NCBI GenBank assembly: GCA_025766275.1
Contig: JAFKAC010000042.1
Span: 186,001 to 250,000, forward strand
Direction: 5' to 3'
DNA from: Lactarius indigo
Taxonomy: Eukaryota > Basidiomycota > Agaricomycetes > Russulales > Russulaceae
Length of the DNA: 64,000 nt
In this document: in pieces, positions 45,113 through 54,943 of the stretch
Layout: each line of letters starts with the position of its first letter
Numbering within the stretch: position 1 is the stretch's first letter
The notes under the pieces: model-generated
Database searches by the model: none
Told to the model about the DNA's origin: nothing
Seen by the model: the letters and a program-made list of their open reading frames with translations, nothing else
Made by a program: the position numbers and the translations under genes

Positions 45113-48100
45113 GCTCTTCAATGTAATTCTGTAATTGTGACAACACGCTATCGATCTATGCGAATTCCAGTAACTGTCCGTACGAATTACCAAACGACTG
45201 AAACAAACGCGCTGGTTGATTCTGGCGCAACCGACAACTTCATCCGGCCCAGCCTAGCCAAGTGGGCTGGGGTCCAGACACAGCCGTTACATACACCTCG
45301 CAAGATATGGAATATAGACAACACGGAAAACAAAGCTGGGTTAATCACTCATTATGTTAACCTAGAAGTGAAAACGCGGGGGCAGATAAAGCAAATGACC
45401 TTCCTGGTCACCGACCTTGGCAGCGAAGATATGGTGCTGGGCTATCCATGGCTGAGCGCATTCGAACCAACGATCAGTTGGGCCACCGCCACCATACACC
45501 CTGACATGAAGCCGGTGATACTAGCAACTAGCAAAGCGTTGTTATCAACAACGACCATTCGCGCCCTCATTACGGCCGAAAAAGAAGACATTGTGCGAGA
45601 CCTGGAAGAAGAAACGGTCGCTAGAGCCACCACCTCGACGGAGTTGGCTGTCACGGATGCTCTATTTTCACCCTATTTTTCTGTATTTTTACGGATTTAT
45701 TTGGTGGAGATATGAGACTCCAACGTTGCGTTCAAACATCCAAGTCCTTATCATTAGATATGATAAGATGGTTAGTCACGTGATGCCAACATGTGCACCC
45801 ACAAGCACGTGACCCTGGGACAGTAACTTCCTTATTGGATGTTACCTCTTTAGGTCACTTCCCTCATTAGTAAAGTAGGTTCTCATTGGACGATAAGCAG
45901 GGAAGGTTCTAGATAGTTCTAGACTACGTTGTCATAGGGTTGTGACTCATAGATAAGGACACGTCATCGTTCTGTCAGCGTTAATGACTGTGCATCAGTC
46001 AGCACAATAGATAACGCTATTATTAGACACGACGCGTCAGCGCCTGACTCATTACTATTACATATACCTTTAGTAATAAGGTTCCGTAGTAATTTGAACT
46101 CAGCCGCAGCATAGTATATAAACCCTCATGTAACGTCCTGAGTGGAACCAACTTGTCCTCTTGGTTCTCCACTCAGGTGCGTATTCCCCTTGTACTTCCC
46201 TTACCTCTCCAATGTTAACTTGTCCTCTTGGTTCTCCACTCAGTGTGCCACTGCGTGATCACCTTGCCTTTGACCTTGTATAAAGGTCTCACGTGTGCAT
46301 ACTCTCCGCAGTGACTGTACATTCGGCGCGTGACTTGTCTCCGCGCTAGGCTTGGGTGTATACCAGTTCAGTTCACTAACCTTCACCTTGGTCTAGTTGT
46401 ACGCGATAAGTCATACCGCTACATTGGCCATACAAGCGAAACAACAGCAGACGGCAGCAGTGCTCCCTCCAGAATACGCGATGTTTACCAAACTTTTCAA
46501 CGAGCAAGCCTCGCACCGCTTCCCCCCGGCAAGGCCGTGGGATCATGCAATAGACTTCAAACCTTCCGCGCCGGCCGCTATCGACTGCAAGATCTACCCT
46601 ATGACCCAGAAAGAAGAGAGCGAACTCAAAACATTTCTAGAGGAAAAGTTAAAGCAGGGGTATTTACGCCCTTCCATCTCCCCGTACGCATCCTCCTTCT
46701 TCTTCATTAAAAAGAAGGACGGAAAACTGCGACCGGTACAGGACTACCGGGTCATCAACTCTTACACCATTCGAAATCAGTATCCGCTGCCGCTAATACA
46801 AGATCTCATCCTTGACCTCAGCAACGCCCACATCTATACAAAACTCGACATCCGATGGGGCTACAATAACGTACGTATCCGCGACGGCGACCAAGAAAAG
46901 GCAGCATTCAAAACTAAATTCGGCCTTTTCGAGCCTACGGTCATGTTCTTCGGACTCACTAACTCCCCCGCCACCTTCCAAGCCATGATGAACCACATCT
47001 ATCGCGACACAATCGCAAAACACGAACGCTTGGGCACTACCATACGCATCTACATGGACGATATTGGCATCGCTACTCACTTTGATCACGATCTAGCTGC
47101 CCATGTGGCCGCCGTCCGCGATGTCTTGCGCGTAGCGGAGGAACACGACCTTTACTTCAAACTCGAGAAGTGTCTGTTTCATCAACCGCGGATGGATTAC
47201 CTGGGGGTAATCCTTGAGAGGGGGGTGACCCGAATGGACCCTGTAAAAGTTCAAGGCATCAAAGACTGGCCAACACCAACAAAAGTCAAAGATGTCCGCT
47301 CCTTCCTCGGCTTCTGTAACTTTTACAGACTCTTTATCCGCGGTTTCGCAACTCACGCCAAGCCACTCACTAAACTAACACGAAAGGACGAAGAATGGCG
47401 ATGGACTGAAGAGGAAGAGAGGGCGTTCAACACCCTAAAACGTCTTGTAACGGAAGAGCCGGTGCTAGCACACCCCGTCCTTCAAGATCCATTCGAGTTG
47501 GAAGTAGACGCTTCGGGCTACACGGTGGGAGCCGTATTACTGCAAAGAAAATCTGACGGCAAGCGACACCCCATAGGCTATTACTCGGCAACGCTTTCCG
47601 AAGCCGAAAGAAACTACGACATCTACGACCTAGAGCTGCTCGCGATAGTTAAGGCCCTACGGAACTGGCGACCACTTCTCGCAGGCGCCCCCCACAAGAT
47701 TAAGATCTATTCGGACCATCTAAACCTACAATACTGGAAGTCACCGCAGAAGATCAGCAGGCGAGTCGCCAGGGAAGTACTCGAACTTTCTGAATACGAC
47801 TTCGAAATTCATCACATTAAGGGAAAGAACAATGGACGAGCAGACGCACTGTCGAGACGACCGGATTACGACCAAGGAGTCGAAGACAACAGCGAAGTAG
47901 TAGTCCTACCCCCGAGGTCTTTGTACGAACCCTTAACACCGCGCGCACTTTCATCGCAAATCCAAATCTGCTACAACCACACCACCAACAAGACGAGGAG
48001 GTGATCAAAATATGGGTCGACCCTTATCACCTCAAGAAGATACAAGGGGAGTGGTACAAGGACGGCAGGTTCGTAATCACAGGGCCAGCGTCAACTCAAC

Positions 48101-50580
48101 GTGTACTAATACACGACCATCACGACTTGCCAATACATGGCCATCCGGGAATTGCAAAAACTCAACGCATCCTGGAGAGACACTACTGGTGGCCACGACT
48201 CCGGAAAGACGTATATGAGTACGTGCAAGGCTGCGCAGAATGCCAAAGGAATAAAGTCAACACGAGGCCTATACAAGCCGCGCTGCATCCTATCACGCCA
48301 ATACTGGAAGCCATGCCGTTCCACACGGTAGCGGTAGACTTCATCACCAAACTCCCCGTTTCCAAGGGGTACGACAGTATACTGACTGTCACGGACCATG
48401 ACTGCAGCAAAGCCTCCATCTTCATCCCATGCCGAGAAGAGATTACCGCAGAAGAAACGGCGGCTTTATACGTCGCCCAGGTGTTCAAACGCTTCGGACT
48501 GCCGCGCAAGATAATAAGTGACCGTGATCCCCGTTTTATGTCCAAGTTTACCAGAGAAGTATGCCGCATTCTGGGGATTCAACAGAACATATCAACTGCA
48601 TATCATCCGCGTACCGACGGGCAATCCGAACGAACTAAACAGTGGCTGGAACAGTACCTACGCTTTTGGGTAAATGAGCGGCAAAACAACTGGGAAGCTT
48701 ATCTGCCAATCGCCGAATTTGCGCACAACAACTGGCCACATGAACACACCAAAGAGTCACCGTTCCAACTTCTGATGGGATACGACCCACAAGCGGACTG
48801 GACGGATAAGCCATCTCCCATCCCTCTCGCGACCACGCGACTGACACAGCTAAAAGAAGCTAGAGACAACGCCCAACGCCTTATGAAAAAGGCGCAAGAG
48901 TCGTGGGTGCGCAACAAAGATACGCCCAAATTCAGCATCAACGACCTCGTATGGCTCGAAGGCAAACATCTCTGAACCAATCAACCAACAGCGAAACTAG
49001 CGGCGCGACGCCACGGACCCTTTCGGGTGGTGCAGGTGATGTCTCCTTACAACTATCGATTGGAACTTCCCACGCAGTGGAGTATCCACCCAGTGTTTCA
49101 TATCGATCTTCTCACGCCGTACAAGCAAACTTCCTTACACGGGGAGAACTTCACACGACCACCACCAGAACTGATAGATGGAGAAGAGGAATACGAGGTC
49201 GAGGCCATTCTAGACACCCGGCATTTCGGCAGGGGAAGACGCCTCCAATATCTGGTCAAATGGAAGGGGTACCCAGACTCGGAGAACCAGTGGGTTAACA
49301 AAGATGACGTCTTTGCGCCGGAAGCGCTCCGTCTGTATCAAGAAGCGCAAGCCCACAGTAGAAGAGATAAAGTGGGAGTCGCCTGGACAGAGGACAGTCA
49401 TCCCCTCTTCCTTCGTTCAGCTACCACTCTCATGCCTACTTCCCCACTACGACATGTCACACAAGCGCAGCTCCTCGACTCCCTCGCAGACGACGCCCGC
49501 GCCCTCTTGGCAGACGACGACGACACCGAAGTTCCCAACACTCAGCTCACGCCATGGACACCTCTTGCACCAACGGAGGGGCCCATCACCGCGCAAGAGT
49601 GGATCAACGTCGTCACCAGATTCCCAGACCCAACAACTACCCCCGACGACGACCAAGCCGTCGTCCACGTCTTCCGAAATGATCGCGGCGAGCGTGAACC
49701 CATCGCCGCTATCCCCCCAAGCGACGACCTCATCGGCGTTCGCGGAGTTTTCCCGAGCAACGACCAGCGCTCAAGCGCTGATGGAGTACGAGTTGGAGGG
49801 GTGGAAGAGAGTAGCAGCGGAGTGGCAGAAGGAACAGTTGGACTCAGCAGCGGCCCAACTGAGAGAGATGCGCGAGCGACGGCAGCGATGGCGGCAGCTG
49901 AGGCTGGCCATGACGACGAAGATTATTACCCGGCGAGACATACCTTCCTTCGAACGAAACGCGACCCTGATAATCCCCTCATCACTCCCTGGCTCGTCTA
50001 CTCCGACGGGTCCCCCATGTATCGAGGACGCGTGCGCGTGCCTGGTGCCGCCGATCACCGTCCGTTCACCGCCGCCGAGGACCCCGCGCATGTCATTGCG
50101 CCTGAAGGGTTCAGGGCAAACCGACGACCCCATCACATTCGATACCCCATCACCGGGCCGGACGGAGTAGAGAGGGACGCGTCACATGTCCAGATCATCG
50201 GAGGGGCGGACCCCCTCATACTGGGAGTTATACCAGGCTCGCCACACGTCTACGGTAAGCCCTTTTACGCCGAACCCCACGTATCCGCGGCGCTCCGCCC
50301 CACGTACCCGCACGAGGACCTCGTCGTCTTCGAAGCGGACAAGATCACCGACCGCGCGCTCAACCGTATCAACGACGAGTCGCTCACCGTGGAAGTTACG
50401 CGCTTCCGCGCGGCCAGCTACGAGCTGGATTGACTTCGGGCGAGGGTGAGCCAACTCCGCGCAATGATCGAGTGCGCACAGGACGACCGCCGCGACGCCA
50501 TCTACCGCTTGGAGCGCGCCACCGCGCTAGAGCGTATCGCCGATGAACAGCGCGATTGGCCGGCCCGCGACTTTCGGTGA
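45077..50580 (+). pseudogene. pol: Pol of element G: solo LTR, one deletion, two nonsense codons
   Basis: Protease (VDSGATDNF near 45220), then the solo LTR 45649-46423, reverse transcriptase (YMDD near 47053), RNase H (VDASGYTVGAVL near 47500), integrase (CAECQ near 48235; ISDRDPRF near 48515; DGQSERTK near 48615), chromodomain (about 49190-49350) and the conserved C-terminal domain to TGA 50578-50580. A run of six C in A (near 3290) is five C here (near 47908), shifting the frame. TGA 48973-48975 and TGA 50431-50433 replace CGA codons still present in A. No other damage is visible. Removing the solo LTR and one target copy keeps the frame. Confidence 0.9.
45649..46423 (+). repeat. Solo LTR, family zeta (775 bp), in pol of G
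   Basis: TGTCACGG to CGCTACA ends, exact duplication TTGGC at 45644-45648 and 46424-46428. TATATAAA lies near 46112. A 27-bp direct repeat, at 46150-46176 and 46217-46243, ends each time in CTCAG; the first copy is followed by the donor-like GTGCGT. A second copy of the family, inverted, is at 58392-59170. Confidence 0.94.
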
Positions 50581-50597
50581 GCCTGGGGTCTCACGCT

Positions 50598-51089
50598 AGA
50601 AGAGGAGGTGATGTCACGTTTCGGTTTCGGTTCATACCCTTACTGTACCGGTTGCGATTATGGCAGTAAGGTATATTAGTCGCGGACTTACTTACGGTGA
50701 TACAGGCGTACGATAGGCGATTGCACACGATAGCTGACTGAGCGGTACCTGATGACTCGATACTAGTACAAGTACTAGTAGTATTAGTTTTGAGATGTTT
50801 CTGCGATACGTTGGACGCTTTACTACTGTGACTCATAGCAGCGCTTGTAAGCCTGCTCGACTTGTATTTATAGTGTCTAGCGAAGACCAAGACAAAGCCA
50901 TCTTGGTCTTCTTGAATCGTCACTTGCTTCTCTTTCTCTTACTTTCTCTCTCGTTTCATCTCGCAATAACAGTGCACCTTCGAGTGTTCACCATTGTCCA
51001 CGCTTGGGCCTACGCGTCTTCAAGACATCCGCTAAGTTGTTACCGCCTCTGTCGAGCTCAAGTCGAGCTAACGTCGTGACGACGTTACA
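50598..51089 (+). repeat. Polypurine tract and 3' LTR of element G (50612-51089)
   Basis: Purine run AGAAGAGGAGG (50598-50608), then a 478-bp LTR with the same features as 42529-43006. ATCTTGGTCTT is at 50900-50910. The target copy AAGGC follows at 51090-51094. Confidence 0.93.
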
Positions 51090-51094
51090 AAGGC

Positions 51095-51450
51095 AGTTTC
51101 TAGATGTTCGAAGACACTAGGGCTCAAACGGCACTCTATCCTGGTATAGAGGCGGTGCTGAGGAGAAGACAAGAAGTGACGATTGAAGAAGACCAAGATG
51201 GCATATCTTGGTCTTCTGCAGCTACCTTAAATACAAGAAGAGCAGGCTTTCAAGCACTGCTATGAGTCACCGTATAGTAGCATCCAACGTATCACATAAG
51301 TACCGCAATCCTAATACTACTACTACCAGTACTAGGATCGAGTCATCCTTCAACTCCTAACTCCTATCGTAAACCCCGAGTCCATGACTAATCTACCTTA
51401 CCGCTGTAGCCACAACCAGTACAGTAAGGGTCCATACGAGAACTGTGACA
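51095..51450 (-). repeat. Remainder of the 5' LTR of element F
   Basis: These 356 bp join 42440-42528 to give a 445-bp LTR equal in length to 34696-35140. It contains the AAGACCAAGAT/ATCTTGGTCTT pair near 51190-51216 and the TTTAA box. It ends TGACA at 51450, followed by AATT of the E target. Confidence 0.92.
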
Positions 51451-52237
51451 AATTGGTTTCTGTTGCTCGGACATTCGAGGGTCCGGGGTTTTGTGGCTGC
51501 CACTGCCGCGGCTGTCTGGGATGGGGGCAATTTCGTGAGAGGTGGCCTGGCGTGTTACAGTTATAGCATAACACTGTCCTTAGGTTTTGTCGCGACCCTC
51601 CTCTCCCCCGACCCCTGACTCCTGGTCCTCCCCTTGGTGGGAAGGGGGGTTGGTTCATATATGGTGGCTTGCTGTAGTCAATTTCTTCCAACCCTGCTAA
51701 CCTTGCCCTTGTTCGGTCAGCAGAGGTGTCCATTGCCCATGGGTTGGCAAGGTTCTGAGGGACGGTCCACCCAGTGTTGCCCGTTTTCTTCGGTTTGTTG
51801 TCTTTGTATTCATCCACCCTTGCTCGGATGTGGATGTAATTGCATTGTTGGCAGAGTGTTGCTCGCTTCCATTCGTCAAATGTCTCTGGTTCGTCCAGAT
51901 CGTAGGTCTTTTCATACAACTTCTTGGGCAGCCCCTTGGTGAATAGGTTGATGGTTTGGGGGTCATTAAGGCGATACCCTGCTTTCCTGGCGGCTTCTTC
52001 AAATTCGTTGATGTATTTGTCAATGTCCCCATCAGTCATTTTGATTCCCTTTCTCAAAAGCGCTTGAGCTTGTTCACGTTCGAGGGTATTGACGAACCTT
52101 TGGTTGAATCCTTCTGCTACTCTGTTCCATAGATCTCGTGTATGCTGGTCTATTCCTTGTTGTGTTTGCCGGTTGAGCCATTTGAGGTATGATAGTACCC
52201 ATTTGCTGACCGATATTCCCTTGATGTAGGAAAGAAA
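51451..52237 (-). pseudogene. gag: Displaced gag fragment of element E
   Basis: This has the capsid-like domain and the CCHC knuckle (CYNCNTPGHLSRNC near 51560) of an alpha Gag. It ends exactly where F inserted, continuing at 34690 across the shared AATT. Its upstream edge at 52237 is cut by repeat delta inside the FLSYIKG motif. The frame is open over about 260 codons. The N-terminal gag and 5' LTR of E are not in the window. Confidence 0.85.
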
Positions 52238-52783
52238 TGATGAACAGCACACAGAAGTAGCATACTCACAGTGGCAAAGGTGACTGTGGTGAGATAAGCT
52301 GGGTGGCTGGAAAGCAGCAACAGGAGTCTTGGCAAAGTAAAGCAAGAGTGTCTGGCACACAGAGCAGTGAGGAACTGATGATACAATTGAGGAAATAAGA
52401 CATACCTGGCACACAGAGCAGTGAGGAACTGATGTGGACCAGGAGCGTACAAGCCTACTACTTATACTATACAGAGGAGTGACACTACTACAAGAGAAGT
52501 AACATAGGGTCACACAATACAAGGGACAAAGGAGTGTGCTAATGGAGAACAAGGAGCACAAAACAAGGAGGGTCCAGACTAAGATGATATCATAGTGACA
52601 TCACAATAAAGATAATGCTAGAAAGAGAACAAAGTAAGGAGTACAATGAACAGTCCAGAGTAGTCCATATGATGTCATTGTATAGTGATGTCATAGAAGT
52701 CCTAGATTGTACAGATCAAATCAAATCTAGTCTAAAGCGGTTCTAATTAATCTACAGCAGTCCATATCTGTAAGTCCGGTCCA
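52238..52783 (-). repeat. LTR-like repeat delta, copy 2
   Basis: About 546 bp, similar end to end to 15284-15872, same minus orientation, and again directly upstream of a minus-strand coding segment (E gag). A 29-bp direct repeat at 52352-52380 and 52406-52434, with GTATGT after one copy (52405-52400), mimics a 54-nt intron. H begins 4 bp further, so no target duplication can be checked. Confidence 0.65.
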
Positions 52784-52787
52784 TTAG

Positions 52788-53475
52788 TGTCACGAACCTA
52801 TAACCCAGTTGTGACTCAAGGGCGCTTAAGAACTGGTCCGCGTCGGCCCGGTCTTATGTAATCACCTTCCTAAAGGGGAATTCCGAATCGGTGTTTGAAT
52901 TCTGTTCTCAAACGATCACGTGATCTGTCACGTGATCAGTCACGTCTCTCAAGCCACGTGTTGTGTACACGTGTACTTATCAACAGTTGATTGTTGATCA
53001 ATCAACGAAGATAATCAACCAAGTCACCACCCCTCAGGATTTCCCGCATTGACTGCGGAATCACGCCATCCTGATGCAAGATTACGCCATCGACTGTGGC
53101 GCAGTCGTTCTATGTTTAAACACCTGTTGATTGGACTCTATTGTTAGATGTCTCTAGAATGTTCCTTTGCGCAGTACTGCGCAGCACCCGTGGACAGGCC
53201 CTAAGCCTGCCCTAAACCTACGCACAGACCACCCCCTGTAGTATATAAGCTGGTGCAATTCTACGGACAGTCCCTCAGACTGTCCACTTGTGACATCCTC
53301 CCTCTTGCCTCACAGCTCCCTCGAGTGCCCGGCTCATCGCGTGCCACTACCTCTCTACTGAGCCAAGAGCGCATCTTGTGTTCTTCTGTCATCGAGCATC
53401 TCTTCTCCACACCCTCTCAGCCCCCAGTCTCTGCCTACGTCGTGACCCCCTGTCGAGTGACAGTGAGTCATCACA
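52788..53475 (+). repeat. 5' LTR of element H with promoter
   Basis: 688 bp, TGTCACG to ATCACA. Four CACGTG boxes lie within 57 bp (52917, 52929, 52955, 52968), a typical bHLH binding word in fungi. GTATATAAG is at 53241-53249, and the RNA is predicted to start near 53277 at AGACTGTCCA. CTGTC-GAGT-GACAG (53450-53463) is a perfect hairpin. In the 416 bp where the 3' LTR can be compared I find nine differences, eight of them transitions at CpG. Confidence 0.88.
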
Positions 53476-53477
53476 CT

Positions 53478-53487
53478 TGGACAGTCT
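53478..53487 (+). promoter_or_regulatory. Self-priming primer-binding site of element H
   Basis: TGGACAGTCT lies two bases after the LTR and is the exact 10-nt complement of AGACTGTCCA (53277-53286), about 33 nt after the TATA box. The same arrangement is seen in C, F and G, so self-priming is inferred. Confidence 0.75.
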
Positions 53488-53501
53488 AACCAATAGACTG
53501 A

Positions 53502-54779
53502 CTCTGGGCTGCTCCAGTGGCTGACCATAACTACGAGTACGACTTCTTGCAGTACAGTCAGTGGGATGGAGATTCTGCCAGCTACCAGTCAGAGTTCGAC
53601 AACCAAGGTAGCCCCCTCGACTTTTCCCACGCTTCCCCTGTCCCCTCCTCCTCTGCTGTCCGTCTTGACAGCCTCCGCTTCACCGCCCCCTACACCCCCG
53701 CCACTTTCGGAGGTAACGAGCCTCCCGCCCCTGTTGCCCTTGTTCGGGACACAACCCCCGAACTAGTCTACCCCTACGCTCCGGCTGAAGAAGCCACCCC
53801 TCGTCCTTCCCCTCGTCCCCTGTCCCCCAGCGTCGCCCAGTTCTACGAAGAGGTCCTCGAGATCATCGGCCTCAACGAGAACCTTGTCCACTTGTCCCCT
53901 GAACCCTGCGCCGAGTCTGCACCTCCCCTCCGAGTCCTGACCCCCCGCCCCCCGGTTCCCCTTCGTGGCTCTCCTTCGCCACCTCCTGTTCTTCCTCCGA
54001 CTCCTCGTCGCTCTCCGTCTCCTGTTACGGTCCCCTCCCGCCTTGCAACCCCCAACTTGCCAATTGACTATGAGCGAGTAGCAGAACAAGGCCCCGTCTT
54101 CCCTCCGGCTCCTCACCCCGACCAGGAGAACCTTCCCCCCCTTGGTGCCACTGCCTACCAAGCCCCTCCTTGCCTCCTTCACCAAGGAGAACACCCCCAC
54201 CAGTACATCGCCGTCGTCACCCCCCAAGGAGAATCTTGGCGGCCCACCTCCACGACACTCCGGGAACTTATCGCTAAGGTTCCCCTTGCCACCTCCCTCG
54301 TCACCTTTCCCCCGATCTTCCCTTCCGTCACCCCCTTCCGTCTCCTTCCCCCCCACGTTTACACTCTCTTCCCGCATGTTGTTGACCCTGCTCAACACCC
54401 CGACTTCCCTCCCCTGTACATCTGTTCCAAGGCCATCTATGACCTTCCTTCCCCCGACACCCCTCTTGGGACTATCTGTTATGACTTTAGGGAAGGTCTG
54501 CGACACGCCTTCGCCCCCCTTGCTAACGTTCACAGGGCAGGGTACATTGACTCTCTAGTGACGCTAGAGATCCAGGACTTTTTGGACAGAAGGATTGTTA
54601 CTACTTACGGACATTTACGCTTCGCTTTTGACGGACTAATTTACGCTTACCACCAGGCCTATTTCTTTGAAGACTTGGTTTGTTCTGCCCCTCACCTTCT
54701 TGCCTACTGCCTTTCGCCTTGTATCCCTGCCGACCCCTTTAGTTTCATTTCCACTTTCCCCGACGACCAACCACTTTAG
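53502..54779 (+). CDS. H ORF1: long Pro/Ser-rich ORF with no Met codon
   Basis: An open frame of about 425 codons after TGA 53499-53501, ending TAG 54777-54779. There is not one in-frame ATG. GTG 53517 is the most likely non-AUG start I can see; the first ATG of the predicted RNA (53566) is out of frame. Residues 1-60 are acidic and polar; 60-200 are Pro-rich with SPSPPPVLPPTPRRSPSP; the last ~180 are more ordered, hydrophobic and aromatic. No known domain is recognised. Position, between LTR and gag, suggests an extra structural or Gag-leader protein. The codon pattern is clean (C-rich third positions), which argues for real coding. The stop lies in the loop of a perfect hairpin. Confidence 0.65.
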   Translation, partial: LWAAPVADHNYEYDFLQYSQWDGDSASYQSEFDNQGSPLDFSHASPVPSSSAVRLDSLRFTAPYTPATFGGNEPPAPVALVRDTTPELVYPYAPAEEATPRPSPRPLSPSVAQFYEEVLEIIGLNENLVHLSPEPCAESAPPLRVLTPRPPVPLRGSPSPPPVLPPTPRRSPSPVTVPSRLATPNLPIDYERVAEQGPVFPPAPHPDQENLPPLGATAYQAPPCLLHQGEHPHQYIAVVTPQGESWRPTSTTLRELIAKVPLATSLVTFPPIFPSVTPFRLLPPHVYTLFPHVVDPAQHPDFPPLYICSKAIYDLPSPDTPLGTICYDFREGLRHAFAPLANVHRAGYIDSLVTLEIQDFLDRRIVTTYGHLRFAFDGLIYAYHQAYFFEDLVCSAPHLLAYCLSPCIPADPFSFISTFPDDQPL

Positions 54780-54888
54780 ATAAGTGGTTATATATTTGCC
54801 TTGTCTTGAAACGAGTGTTTTAAGTGCAACGCAAAGTAAGTAAGTGTTTACTTATCTGGGTTTTGGACTTAAATCGAGTGATTTAAGT
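54769..54888 (+). promoter_or_regulatory. Cluster of four perfect or near-perfect hairpins after H ORF1
   Basis: 54769-54789: 8-bp stem AACCACTT/AAGTGGTT with the TAG stop in the loop. 54805-54824: 8-bp stem (one G-T pair) with loop GAGT. 54837-54854: 7-bp stem with loop GTGT. 54867-54888: 9-bp stem with loop GAGT. They fill the space between ORF1 and ORF2. A good donor (GTAAGT, 54836) and acceptor (CCCACAG, 54963-54969) also occur. The role is unknown. Confidence 0.6.
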
Positions 54889-54943
54889 GCCTCCTTCTAC
54901 TCCCTTTACCTTCAACTTATCTGAAGAGCAAAGGCTCACGTGA

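Larger units (their letters stand above)
42529..51089 (+). mobile_element. LTR retrotransposon G (family alpha), complete, 8561 bp
   Basis: Both LTRs (42529-43006, 50612-51089), exact duplication AAGGC (42524-42528, 51090-51094), primer site, gag, frameshift site, pol and purine tract. The LTRs are 478 bp and differ at only three positions that I can find (near 42588, 42642 and 42940), all C/T or G/A at CpG. It is the youngest full element here. It is inactivated by a solo LTR, a 1-base deletion and two nonsense codons in pol. Confidence 0.95.

Noticed and set aside
34691..51455. A 5-bp target duplication for element F
   Set aside because: Left flank TAATT and right flank AATTG share only AATT; I report 4 bp rather than force 5.
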